This document shows, one piece after another, positions 1 through 9,784 of a DNA stretch of 64,000 nt; positions within the stretch are counted from its first letter, which is position 1; every line of letters starts with the position of its first letter. The notes below the pieces were generated by a model. The model worked only from the letters and a program-made list of their open reading frames with translations, was not told where the DNA came from and did no database searches. Origin of the DNA: Tolypeutes matacus (Eukaryota; Chordata; Mammalia; Cingulata; Chlamyphoridae); NCBI GenBank assembly GCA_026826555.1, contig JAKSZT010054458.1:589481-653480 (forward strand), given 5' to 3'. Both the position numbers and the translations under genes were made by a program.

Positions 1-1466
1 TTCAGTATCACTTATTCTTTCTTCTGTCATTTTGAGTCTGCTGTTGGTATGCCTCAAATGTGTTTTTGATCTCACCTATTTTGTCTTTCATTCCCATGAG
101 CACTCTTAATTTTCTCCTCAGGATTTCAAATTCTAATTTGTGTTTGCTCAATGTCTTCTTGATGTCATTTATCTCTTTAATCATATTCTCTTTCAACTCA
201 TTAATTTGATTTTGGAAATTTGTGTGCACCTCGCTGATTAGTTCTCAAATTCTGCATCTCTTCTGGGGATTAGATATATTCCTTTTCTTGGGCCATGTCT
301 TCTGTTTTCTAAGTATAGCTCTAATTTTTTGCTGATTAGGATGTAGTTTACTCAGATGCTCAATTTCTTTCTTGTTTGTAGGGATTTAGTGGCAGGAGAC
401 TGTGTATACCATTGCTATTTGATTCTTGGCTTGACCTGGATTGTTAGGATTGTCCTGCTGGTTGCTCAGAACTGAACACTGGACCCAGTAATTGGTTGTA
501 GACTTGCTTTCTAGCACTTTAGGTAGGGAAGCTATAGACGCTGAAAAAAGCCTCTCCTACTTCCTTGGTCTGCTGAAAGATGGTACTCTTTGGCTGCTCT
601 CAGTTCAATGCCTGGCTGGAGTGTATTTGTTGCAACACAGACTGGATCAATGTGATAGAGCTTCCTGTCTGGAGGCTAAGAGCCTTGTAATTGAAATTTT
701 CTCTGAGACAGTTTCCCAGCCTTCTCTGGCAGCCCCCTCCCTTTTCCTGGCTAGGAAGTATTTCCACTCCCCTCTGAGTCCTCAACAACCTGTCCCTGTT
801 GAGGAAATTGGGAGGCATGTATAACTTTAGCCCCTTGCAGGATCAAAGGCAAACAATGGCACAGCTCCACCCAGCCTGGAAGGGCCCCTGGGATATAGCA
901 GACCAAATTTGTGAGTCAAAAGCTGAGTCAGCCTTTGTTGTGTCCCTCTCTCTCTTTACGGGGGTATCCTCAACACTTAGTCCCAGCTAGAAGAGTGGGA
1001 GATGTGCCAGGGTTGGATTTCTCCAGTCCTTCGCTGGATCCCAGGATAAACCACTGTGTGGTCCCACCTGGCCTGGAAGGGCTTGTTGGGACACAGCAGA
1101 CCAAATTTGTGGGCAAGAATTGAGTCAGCCTTAGGCTATGTCCCTCTCTCTCCCCTTTCCTGGGGTGGTAGATCCCTGGAGCCCCCTTTGTCTGTAGTTG
1201 CAGGCCCAAGAATTCTAAAGTGTGGGGGAGGTGCTGGAAGCAGTAGCCCCTGTTTTCAACTCATAGTTCTGTCTTCGTGATTTCCCTCCTTTGTCCGTCT
1301 CTCCTCTGGGCGGTGTACAGCCTTTTTCTGGTGTCCTGAACCCTAGAAAATTTTTTCTGGGCTGTTTCATCCTGTCCTGTAGCTATTTTTCTGGAGGAGA
1401 AGAGAGTCCCGTGTCTTTCTAGTCCACCATATTCCTGGAAGTCTCTGCCATCTTCCCGGAAGTCAG
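1..1466 (-). mobile_element. Younger-lineage L1 (copy A), 5' part: 5' UTR and start of ORF1
   Basis: The element reads on the minus strand. Its 5' terminus is near 1466 and the body runs off the left edge of the window. Positions about 290-1466 match the 5' UTRs of the L1 copies ending near 48950 and 59695 along most of their length, with shared landmarks such as 'gacccagtaattggttgta' and 'aaccctagaa'. The extreme 5' end carries two near-copies of the terminal motif, 'ttcctggaagt' (about 1432-1442) and 'ttcccggaagt' (about 1453-1463). The other two copies have only one. ORF1 begins near 290. Confidence 0.85.
8..290 (-). pseudogene. L1 ORF1 N-terminal coiled-coil remnant (copy A)
   Basis: A 73-residue open stretch (8-229) contains 'NFQNQINELKEN' and 'EINDIKKTLSKHKLEFEIL'. 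It aligns with residues of about 35-110 of the intact ORF1 at 46975-47895. ORF1p is the RNA-binding chaperone of the L1 ribonucleoprotein, and this part forms its trimeric coiled coil. The normal start near 290 is separated from this frame by a lesion around 230-245. The remainder of ORF1 lies left of the window. It is a broken retrotransposon gene, not a host gene. Confidence 0.8.
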
Positions 1467-1479
1467 TTCTTTATTATTG

Positions 1480-1640
1480 CTTACTAGTATTACATTACAT
1501 GGATGTACCACAAATTATCCATTCACTTGTTCATGAGCCTTTAGATTGTTCCCAGCTTTGGGGATGACTAAAGCATACAGATCTGTGCGGAGATATATTT
1601 TCAATTTTATTTTGTAAATAGGATTGTGGATTGCTAGACC
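1480..1640 (-). repeat. Ancient L1 fragment, ORF2 3' end
   Basis: Read on the minus strand, the stretch resembles the distal ORF2 segment seen in better copies at about 43190-43330. Shared features are the 'tatccattcac' and 'ttgttcccagcttt' type landmarks. It is strongly diverged. Confidence 0.5.
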
Positions 1641-1644
1641 ACTC

Positions 1645-2450
1645 TTCCCTTTTCTTCTCTCCTCTTCTTGGGACTCCCATAATGCCTATATTGATAAGCT
1701 TTATGATGTCTCACAGGTCTCTTGGGCTTTGTTATCATTATTCCTTTTTTTTTTTTTTTTTTTAATTCCATCCAGACTGGATAATTTCACTTGTCTTACC
1801 TTCAGTTTCACTGATTCTTCTGCCAATTCCAATCTGCTGTTGAACCTCTGTAGGAAATTTTTTTTTTTTTTAAAGATTTTATTTATTTATTCACTTATCC
1901 CCCCCTTGCTGCTCGTGCTCGCCGGGTCAGCCAACCACGCCGTGCGGGCGGGCCCGCCCTCACCAGGAGGCCCCGGGAACCGAACCCGGGGCCTCCCATA
2001 TGGCAAACGGGAGCCCCACTGATTGAGCCACAGCCGCTTCCCTCTGTAGGACATTTTTAATCCATTTCAGTTACTCTGGCTTTACTTCCTTTTTTATGAT
2101 TTCTATCTCTTTGGAATTCTCATTTAGTTCATATATTGTTTTCCTGATATCCTTTAGTTCCTTGTGTTTCCTTTTTAACTCTTTGAAGCATATTTAAGAC
2201 AGTTTTTTTTTTTTTTAGTCTTTGGCATGTCTAAAGTCTGGGCCGCCTCACTGATGGTTTCTGGTGTTTTATTTTCTTTTGAATGGGCTAACATACCTGT
2301 TTCTTTTTCTATTGCAAACTGGACATTTTGATGTCCAGTTGATTTTCTGATGCTTTATTTTGTTCCTTTGAACATGCTATCATTCCTGCTTCTTTCTGTT
2401 TTATTTTAAACTGGACATTTTGTATTTTAATGTGTTAATTCTGGATTTAG
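1645..2450 (-). repeat. Ancient L1 fragment, 5' region-like, split by a SINE
   Basis: The landmarks 'gggactcccataatgc', 'gactggataatttcac' and 'catatttaagacag' are typical of the region before or at the start of ORF1 in old mammalian L1M elements, here in antisense. The SINE at 1859-2041 interrupts it. Family assignment is from memory and approximate. Confidence 0.55.
1859..2041 (-). mobile_element. DAS-type SINE, long form
   Basis: Minus-strand tRNA-like head (box A region 'gtggctcaatcagtgggg', box B-like 'gggttcggttcccgg'), a GC-rich body with 'gcacggcgtggttggctgac', and an A-rich tail appearing as a T-run at 1859. A 14-bp target duplication with one mismatch flanks it: 'cctctgtaggaaat' at 1845-1858 and 'cctctgtaggacat' at 2041-2054. 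It is inserted in an older L1. Confidence 0.93.
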
Positions 2451-3195
2451 TCACTGAAGTCTGTTAATTAACCTTATATTCAGCTTATGACAGATTTCTT
2501 TGAATGCCAGGAACTAATAAAAAAGACTAAAACCCAAAGAAAATACTTCCCCAGTCTTTGCAGATTGGCTCTGGACAAGTCAGTGTTCCTCTTCAGATCT
2601 GTCAGTCTAACAGTGAGCCTAAAAACCAACCTGAGGTAAAAGTGTAGGGTTCTATTGAGATTTTCTGAGCATGTGTTTTGTCCTGGGCATGCACATGTGC
2701 TCTTATGAATTTCACTGTTTACACTGACATTCCAAATATCCTTCTTCCCCCAGGAAATTTGCCTTTCTTCCTTCTAGTCCCAGTCATTATATTGTATGTC
2801 TTAAAGCTGATAATCCTTTCATGAGGCAGCTGTTTGTTTCCATCTGTGCTGCATTAACTTCCCTGTGAGTTGCTTCTATGTCCAGAGCAAGTTCTGGAAC
2901 TAGTGAGCCAGAGCTGAACATCCTGGTTTAGTCCTTCAGACTGCCACCAGACAGATTGGTACATATACATTCACTTCCATAGCACATAAGGGGTACACTG
3001 TCCCTCAGGAACTGGGACTGGGGACCCACAGGGGAAGCTTTAACTTACTCTCTCTGCATAGTGCTCAGGAGAGAGAGATTAGGGGGATGCCAGCAAAGGT
3101 GCCATGAGGTTTTTCTATTGTTTTTTGAGTTGCTTTTTCTTGATTTTCCATTCTTTCAGTTACTGCTAACCTTTGTTTTCTAGAATTCTGGCACA
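2451..3195. other. No gene or confident repeat recognised
   Basis: Intronic sequence of moderate AT content. I see no open frame with protein-like features and no clear repeat landmarks. Some of it could be further decayed L1. Confidence 0.5.
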
Positions 3196-3199
3196 TTTC

Positions 3200-3312
3200 T
3201 TTGCTCTTTTGCTGAGTAGTATTCCATTCTGTATATATGGCACAATTATATTTTTTCTTCTACTGGTTACTATGACTTTAAGGGTAGAATCACTGGGACA
3301 TAATTTCCTGTT
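3200..3312 (-). repeat. Ancient L1 ORF2 3'-end fragment
   Basis: 'tgctgagtagtattccattctg' type sequence in antisense is a standard landmark of the last part of L1 ORF2. A T-rich run (about 3311-3335) and an A-run (about 3361-3373) follow. Confidence 0.5.
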
Positions 3313-3509
3313 TTTTTTTTTTTTTTTTTTTTTTTAATGGACAAGACTAGGAAATAATTAGAAAAAAAAAAAAGTATTGCCAGTCCAAACCCAGAATCAT
3401 AGGATTCTTCCTTATCTTTCTCCATTGTATATTTCAGACTCCCTTCTCTTTCAGTTAGAATCCTGATTCCCATCAAAGGGATTTTAAAACAAATTTTAAT
3501 TCTAATTTT

Positions 3510-3596
3510 TTTTTTTTTTAGGAGGTACTGGGATCAAACTCGGGACCTCATACATGGGAAGCAGGCACTCAACCACTTGAGCTACATCCACTCCCC
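3510..3596 (-). mobile_element. DAS-type SINE, short form
   Basis: Minus-strand head with 'gtggatgtagctcaag' and box B-like 'gtttgatcccagtacctcc', ending in an A-tail seen as T's. A 12-bp target duplication 'aattctaatttt' lies at 3498-3509 and 3597-3608. Confidence 0.93.
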
Positions 3597-3867
3597 AATT
3601 CTAATTTTAAAGTAATGTGCAGTTACTGAAAATATAACATGAGAATTATTATGCTGATATGAAAACATAGAGAACATTTATGGTTTTTAAAGTAATACAT
3701 AAGGCATTTTCTCCAATTAAAATATAATTTAACTCTTATATGTTAACAAGTATGTATGCTTTTATATTATGTATTTTGTGTTTATTCTAATTTAATTTTT
3801 AAAAGGTGAGTACTCGAGTATCAGTTCAGATTCAGAACAATAAGGCTTTAATTTTTATACTTGAATT

Positions 3868-4930
3868 TTTCCTTTATTGAAGTATATCACTCATACATAA
3901 ACATACATAGACAATAAGTGTATAGTAAAAGTTGTGAACTTATAAAACATACATAACATCATACAAGGCTTTCATAGTTCACCCTACCACCAATACCTTA
4001 CATTGTTGTGAAACATTTATAACTAATGATTAAAGAACATCCTTAAAATATTACTAATAACCAAAGTATCTTACATTTGATATATTCCCCCCCAACCCAC
4101 CCTATTATTATGTCATTTATATGTGAACGTAAATAAATAATAAGTATATTGTAAAAGTAGTGAACTTACAAAGCAGACATGCATACCATCATAAAGGGGT
4201 CCCATACATCAACACCTTGCATTGTTATGAGACATTTATTACAAATTATGAAAGAATATCTGTCGTCAAAATCTAACTACTAACTATAGTCCTTATCTTA
4301 CATTTGGTGAATTTTTCTCCCAACTTACCCTGTTATTATTTCTTAAAATACATTTTTATGACAGAAGTTGTAAACTTACAAAACAAATCATGCATATGTG
4401 CAGAATTCCCATACAACACCCCTCTATCAACACACCATACCATGGTGGAACATTTGTTACAGATTATGAGATAATATCAGGTTATTACCAGGTCCATAGC
4501 GTACATTTGGCATACTTTTTACATACTCCCCCGTTACCAACACAGTACATCTTTGGCATAGATGCATGAATATTACGTTATTATTGTTAACCACAGTCCA
4601 TAGGTCATTCCAATTGGATTTTTCCCATACTTCTTCACATTTCCACCAACCTGCAATAGTGATGTATATCTGCTGTAGCTCACAAAGGACAGTCTTGCAT
4701 CTATACCGTCAACCACAGTTCTCATCCACCTCTGGAATTACTGTGTTATTCAGGCCCTAGATTATTCTCTAGCTCTCTGTCAAAAGGCATTTACATCCCT
4801 AGACTACCCTTTTCAGCCACATTCCCATTTATAAACAAGCTGTTACTCACTGTGTGTTCCCATCAATGCTGTACACTTCCACACTTTTACAGTAAAGTTA
4901 ATTAAAACTTCTACATACAATAAACATCAG
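3868..4930 (-). repeat. L1 3' UTR-like tract with three internal tandem units
   Basis: Three related units of roughly 230-250 bp lie at about 3868-4100, 4110-4335 and 4350-4570. Each carries the succession 'gttgtgaacttataaaac', 'acattgttgtgaaacattt' and 'cttacatttg' with variations. A tail at 4570-4930 follows. A second copy of the last unit plus tail is at 30812-31378, so this is a dispersed sequence. Assignment as L1 3' UTR rests on its position next to ORF2 and on general resemblance. Confidence 0.6.
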
Positions 4931-4969
4931 TAGTCCATCTCAGTCCTCCTCTTATCTCCTTTAAGAATC

Positions 4970-5645
4970 CACCACCTACCACCAGGTCTTGAAGATATTT
5001 TCCTACATTTTCTTCTAGAAGCTTTATGGTTCTTGCTTTCATATTTAGGTTTTTGTTCCACTTTGAGTTAATTTTTGTATAAGGTGTGAGATAGGGGTCC
5101 TCTTTTCTTCTTTTGCCTGTAGATATCCAGTTCTCCCAGCACCATTTGTTGAATGGACTGTTCTGCCTGAGCTGGGTGGGTTTGACAGGCTTGTCAAAAA
5201 CCTCTTGACCCTAGATGTGAGGGTCTATTTCTGAACCATCAGTTTGGTTCCATTGGTCTGTCTTTATGCCAGTACCATGCTGTTTTTACCACTGTAGCTA
5301 GGTAATATGATTTAAAGTCTGGAAGTGAGAGTCCTCCAACTTTGCTTTTCCTTTTTAAGATGTTTCTGGCTATTCAGGACTCCTTACTCTTCCAAATAAA
5401 TTTGATAATCTTGCTTTCCATTTATTCTTAAAATGCTGGTGGAATTTTTATTAGGATTGCACTGAATCTGTATATCAATTTGAGTAGAATTGACATCTTA
5501 TATTTAGTCTTCCAATCCGTGAGCATGGAATGTTCTTCCGATTATTTAGGTCTTTTTTTGTTTCTTTTAACGAGTTGTAATTTTCTGAATACAAGTGCTT
5601 TACCTTGTTTATTCCTAAGTATTTGGGTTTTATCTGTCATATTTT
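4970..5645 (-). pseudogene. L1 ORF2 remnant (late RT region) of copy D
   Basis: Minus-strand sequence corresponds to the segment after the RT catalytic box in the copy at 53423-55741. Landmarks include 'caccatttgttgaatgga', 'taccatgctgttttta' and 'cctaagtatttgggtttt'. It ends abruptly near 4970 at the place equivalent to about 54270, so the Cys-rich C-terminal domain is absent. Many stops and frameshifts are present. Confidence 0.75.
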
Positions 5646-5689
5646 ATTTTTACCACTCTTTTGAGACTTTTTTGAGACTTTTAGTTACC

Positions 5690-6650
5690 TTAGTTACTTT
5701 TACTGATATAATCTTCATTTCTAGACTCTTTTCCAAGCCTCTCTCTCCTGTTTTTTTCCCTCAGGCTGTAGCACTTTAATATTTCCTGCAAAGCTGGTCT
5801 CTTCGTTCTAAACTCTCTCAGTTTCTCTTTATCTGTGAATATTCTAAACTCATCTTCATTTTTGAAAGATAATCTTGCTGGATATAAGATACTTGGCTGG
5901 AACCTTTTCTCTTGCAGTATCTTGAGTATATCATACCACTGTCTTCTTGCTTCCATGGTTTCTGGTGGGAAATCAGCAGTTAATCTTATTGGGTATCCCT
6001 GGTATCCCTTATATGTTATGCATAGCTTTTCTCTTGCTGCTCTTAGAACTCTCTCTTTGTCTTTTGCATATGACATTCTGATTATTATGTGTCTCAGAGT
6101 TGGTCTATTTGGTTATTTATTTATTTATTTATTCATTCATTCATTCATTCATTCATTTATTTATTTATTTATTTTAAGGGTGAATACATTTGCTCTCACT
6201 CACCGGTCTATTTGGGTTTATTTGAATGGGAGTATGTTGTGCTTCTTGAATATGGATATCTATGTCCTTCATTAGGGTTGGGAAATTTTCTACCATTTCT
6301 TCCAATATTCCTTTTCCCCCTTTTCCCTTCTCTTCTCCTTCTGAGACACCTGTGACACACATGTTTGCATGTCTCTTGCTGTTGTTTAGTTCCCTGAGAC
6401 CTTGTTCAATTTTTTCCATTCTTTTCTCAATCTGTACTTTTGTATGTTTGCTTTTAGAGGCCGTTTCTTCAAGTTCACTCTGCTTCTCAAATCTACTATT
6501 ATGTGATTCCAGTGTATTTTTAATTTCATTTATTGCACCTTTCATTCCCATAAGTTCTGCTATTTTTCTATGTATGCTTTCAGTTTCTTCTTTGTGATCA
6601 CCCAATGTCATCTTAATATCATTAATCTCTTTAGCCATCTCATTGAATTT
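5690..6650 (-). pseudogene. L1 ORF1 remnant of copy D
   Basis: Open pieces at 5690-6076 and 6174-6638 give the C-terminal domain ('MEARRQWYDILK', 'ARLSFKNEDEFRIFTDKEK', 'PALQEILK') and the coiled-coil plus RRM ('NMCVTGVSEGEEKGKG'). A 92-bp insertion at 6113-6204 separates them. The frame continues 28 residues past the usual ORF1 end. It is a decayed copy of the L1 RNA-binding protein gene. Confidence 0.8.
6113..6204 (-). mobile_element. 92-bp retroinsert with tetranucleotide tail
   Basis: An (ATTT)n/(ATTC)n block (6113-6175) plus 29 bp of other sequence is flanked by an exact 11-bp duplication 'ggtctatttgg' at 6102-6112 and 6205-6215. The host ORF1 sequence resumes immediately. The arrangement fits a strongly 5'-truncated retroposed copy whose A-rich tail reads as T-rich on the plus strand. 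Confidence 0.65.
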
Positions 6651-6689
6651 GTTAAGGAGATTTGTTTGAACATCTATTCTATGATTAGT

Positions 6690-7765
6690 TGTCTCAACTC
6701 CTTTATGTCTTATCTTTCTGGTTCTTGGTATAGATTGTATGTTTTTGTTGGAGTATTGGCATCTGTCTTACTTGATGTATTTATTCTGGGTGCAGTTTCT
6801 CTCTTTAGCTTAGGGCTTTCTTGCCCTTTCTCCTTTGCTAGTTGTGTAGTAGGAGCCAAGGATGTAGTTGGTGTTACAAGCTGTGGAGGGTCAAGCTGCC
6901 TTTGTTGCCCCAGGGACCGATGGAGGTTCTTCCGACTTTCTCCTTTGCCAGGGTAAGGGACAGAGACACAACTGTGTGTAATAATCCATGTCATGCCAGG
7001 CCTAGACTGTAGTTGCCCAGAGAGACTGAAGAAGCTTCAAGCACCTTTCTCCCCTGCCTAGGGTAGGGATGGAGCTGCAGGTGTGGGCAGCAGTCTATGC
7101 TGTGAGGGTCCAAAATGACCAGAGGTGCCTTGGTAGACTTCTGACTATTCAGCCTGCTGGCCGAATGTACATGCGATTATCCAGAGAGGCTGGTGCAGGG
7201 TCCGCCAGCTTCTGCCATGCTAGAGGTGGGGCTGAAGCATAGGCTAGGGCTGCAGGCTGATCTGGGTGAAAAAAGCTGGTCCCTACCAGCACTATGATTT
7301 TCAGTCAGCCCGGCTTCCCCTTATGCTGGGGGCAGAGTAAAAAGGGTGGTTACTGGCCTCTTTCTGACTTGGACAGGTTCAAACTTTAGCTGTTCTTAGG
7401 ATTATACTTTAGCCCGCCGAATTTCCTAATCAGTAGCAGAAGTTGGTTCCTAATCATCTCTACCTCCCTGTTTTTCGGAAGTGGAGCTTCCAATTCCAGC
7501 TGCAGAATAGGTCCTGAGTCAGCTTGTGCCGCCAGTGGAGGATGGGCACTGGCCTCCGGGGCTTGGAGTGTTCTACTTACAAATCTTCTCTGCAGATGGG
7601 CAGTTTCCTTCTTCCATTCTTTCAAGGATGTTGCAGGATGCTCTTTTGGTCTCCTGGAGCCCCTAAACAGGTGCTTTAGGTAGCTCTGGGTGATTATTAA
7701 CTGCCCTGTAGGACAAGCTGACTCTAGGAACGCCTTACTCCGCTGCTATCTTGCTGGTTGTCCCA
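6690..7765 (-). promoter_or_regulatory. 5' UTR of older-lineage L1 copy D
   Basis: This contains about three degraded monomers of ~111 bp (anchors near 6955 and 7068, and a degraded third around 7160-7240) of the type found in about 11 copies at 49610-50830. A non-repeated 5' section follows, ending with 'ctgctatcttgctgg'. The section 7240-7765 closely follows 50830-51345. By analogy with other L1s it was the internal promoter. Confidence 0.65.
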
Positions 7766-7789
7766 AATTACAGCACATTTATGTTTTAG

Positions 7790-8026
7790 AGGAAGTATAG
7801 TTTAATAGCTAAGAGTTTTAAAAAGGTTGACAGATAATGGTTTGAGTCCTGGTGTTGCATTATACTAGGTCAGTGATCTTTGTCAAGTAACTCGATTTCT
7901 TTGAGCCTTAGTTTCCTTATCTATGAAATAGTGGTAATATATACCTTACACAGGGAAAGAGGTGTTGCAAGGAATGGTGTATGTACTCACATGGTTATCA
8001 TTCAGTAAATGGTTATTGAGTTTATA
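7790..8026 (+). repeat. MIR SINE
   Basis: The succession 'gtatagtttaatagctaaga', 'gtcctggtgttgcat', 'gtcaagtaactcgatttct', 'tagtttccttatctatgaaa' and 'cagtaaatggttattgag' follows the mammal-wide MIR element. A (TAA)n stretch ends it. Confidence 0.8.
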
Positions 8027-8386
8027 ATAATAATAATAATACCTAAGTTTTGTTTAATATTATTTTAAGGAAAGAGGAAAAAATATGAGAATGTAGGACA
8101 AAGTTGATAGTAAAAGTAGTTTACTTTTATTTAACAATCGTTGAATGACTAATTGTATAAACTAAAGTATCTGCTACAACATGGCAGTGTTAAATTAGGC
8201 TATTACTTTACAGGGGCAATAATTTTAAATTTTGTTCAGGTGATATTCAAGTAATTTATGCATTAATTGTAATCTTTGCTAATTGTCTAAATTAAAAATC
8301 TATTTTTGTTTTTTTTAAGGTTAGAATTAGAGGACATTTTAGTGAAATTTTTATGTTCTTTAATAGCTCATAATTTCCATTGCTAG

Positions 8387-8561
8387 GCACTGAAAGATAG
8401 CACAGAAGTGGAAATTGTGGATGAGAAGATGAGAAAAAAGATAGAACCAGAAAAATGGCCAATTCCTGGCCCTCCTCCACGTAGTGTACCACAGACAGAC
8501 TTCTCTCAACTGATTGATTGCCCAGAGTTCGTACCAGGCCAAGCATTTGGCTCACATGCAG
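8387..8561 (+). CDS. LARP1B: LARP1B exon: end of La motif and PAM2-like segment
   Basis: This 175-nt exon encodes 58 residues and leaves one base (donor phase 1). It starts with 'ALKDSTEVEIVDEKMRKK', the C-terminal strand and helix of the La-motif region. 'EPEKWPIPGPPPRSVPQ' follows, then 'FSQLIDCPEFVPGQAF', which resembles the PABP-binding PAM2 segment of the LARP1 family. The acceptor is 'tgctag|GCA' and the donor 'GCAG|gtagca'. LARP1-family proteins bind mRNA and poly(A)-binding protein in the cytoplasm and control TOP mRNA stability and translation. LARP1B was preferred over LARP1 because, from memory of the family, 'KKIEPEKWPIPGPPPRSVPQTD' type residues fit the B paralogue better. Reading on past the donor, the frame stops at 8642-8644. 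Confidence 0.88.
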
Positions 8562-9778
8562 GTAGCAATGTTTCTTTATTTCAGAGAGTAGATAACATAA
8601 GAGTAAACAACACTGTTTGGTCAATTTACCTATTCTTTTTTTAGTGTATTTGGATTCAGTAGGAAAACTAAAATTAGCTTATTTCAATGCTCTAAATTCT
8701 GTTGACTCCCAAACAGAGCTATAAGTTAAATAAGGATCTAAGAATTATGGATGAAGCTCTTCTGTTTATTTTTGTTAAATTATTTGTGTATTTGTCAGGT
8801 AGAGTTTCTACCTATCTTTTAATTTTACTAAATAATTAGATATATTGTACTAGTTTTTCTCTTGAAAGATTGGGATAGTCTAGATATTTATGCTTAAAAG
8901 AAAAGTCATATACTCAGGAATGTGATAGGTTTCCTTTAATTTTGTTACCAATGCCTTGGTACATTTCCAAGCCTTGTCTTGAAAAGACAGACTCCCTACA
9001 TTATAAAGCAGAATTGGGGTTCTCTTAAGAAGTTGTTATAACTATGAATTTAAAAACTGGTTGTTTAGCATATTTCTGAAAGATGCTTTAATGTTAAGAT
9101 TTTTTTTTTTCCTGGTTCATTTTTAAGATATTCCCTCTTGGGAAAAAATGTGTGCTTAAACCTTTTTCAGTCAGGGTGATGATCTACTGATGCTCTTGGA
9201 TGTCATTTGATCGGAATATGCAGTGGAATAGGTGACTCACTGAAATATCAATATAAATATTGGAACAAGTCATGCTGCAGATATGAAAGCAACCAGGACT
9301 GTCTTCTGTGAAAGAATGTCTACTCCAACTCCTTGTGGCGGAAGTTGGACCAACACTACAGTGGAGATAACCACCTCTGTGATGATGATGAGAGACAGAC
9401 CAGAGGACTGCTGTTTTTATAGGAGCTGCCCATTTGTGTGTAATTGGCCTGTGCTACATGGGTTACCTTTATTCACGGTGGGAAAGTTAAATATCATTCT
9501 GGAAATACAACAAGATTCTGTCTTTTGCTTCCAGACTTATATACATCAATAATGCAGAAATAGGACCAGCATTTCCCAAATTGTTAGGTCCTTTGCTGTT
9601 TGATTTGCCCTTCAGTATATTGTACATCGCATAACTTGCATGTTGTTATAATTCACATGAACTATAAAATTTATTAATGTGGGCACTAACATAAGACATT
9701 TAAGTAATGAACAAGGTTAATTTTTCTTCAATCTTCAAAATGTATTTTTGGTACATCGGTTTGAGAGAACTGCACATC

Positions 9779-9784
9779 AATAAA
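9779..9784 (+). promoter_or_regulatory. Possible poly(A) signal
   Basis: A canonical AATAAA occurs in repeat-free intron sequence, followed within about 45-60 bases by a T/G-rich stretch ('ttctttgtcagtcttctgtg'). It would serve a read-through LARP1B transcript ending in this intron. The motif alone is weak evidence. Confidence 0.3.

Larger units (their letters stand above)
3868..7765 (-). mobile_element. Older-lineage L1 (copy D), internally deleted
   Basis: Minus-strand order is a 5' UTR with short monomers (7765 to about 6690), ORF1 (about 6650-5735), a direct jump into the middle of the reverse-transcriptase region (about 5645-4970), then a long 3' UTR-like tract (about 4930-3868). The endonuclease and first half of RT are missing, and so is the C-terminal part of ORF2. 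The 5' end near 7765 ('ctgctatcttgctgg') matches the 5' end of the related copy at 51345. Confidence 0.75.
1..8386 (+). other. LARP1B: LARP1B intron (3' part) upstream of first visible exon
   Basis: No coding exon of the gene was recognised here. The acceptor at its end is 'atttccattgctag' before 8387. The missing upstream exon should encode the body of the La motif. Confidence 0.6.

Noticed and set aside
9283..9552. 89-residue frame in the repeat-free LARP1B intron
   Set aside because: Low-complexity composition with no recognisable motif. Better seen as possible 3' UTR or plain intron.
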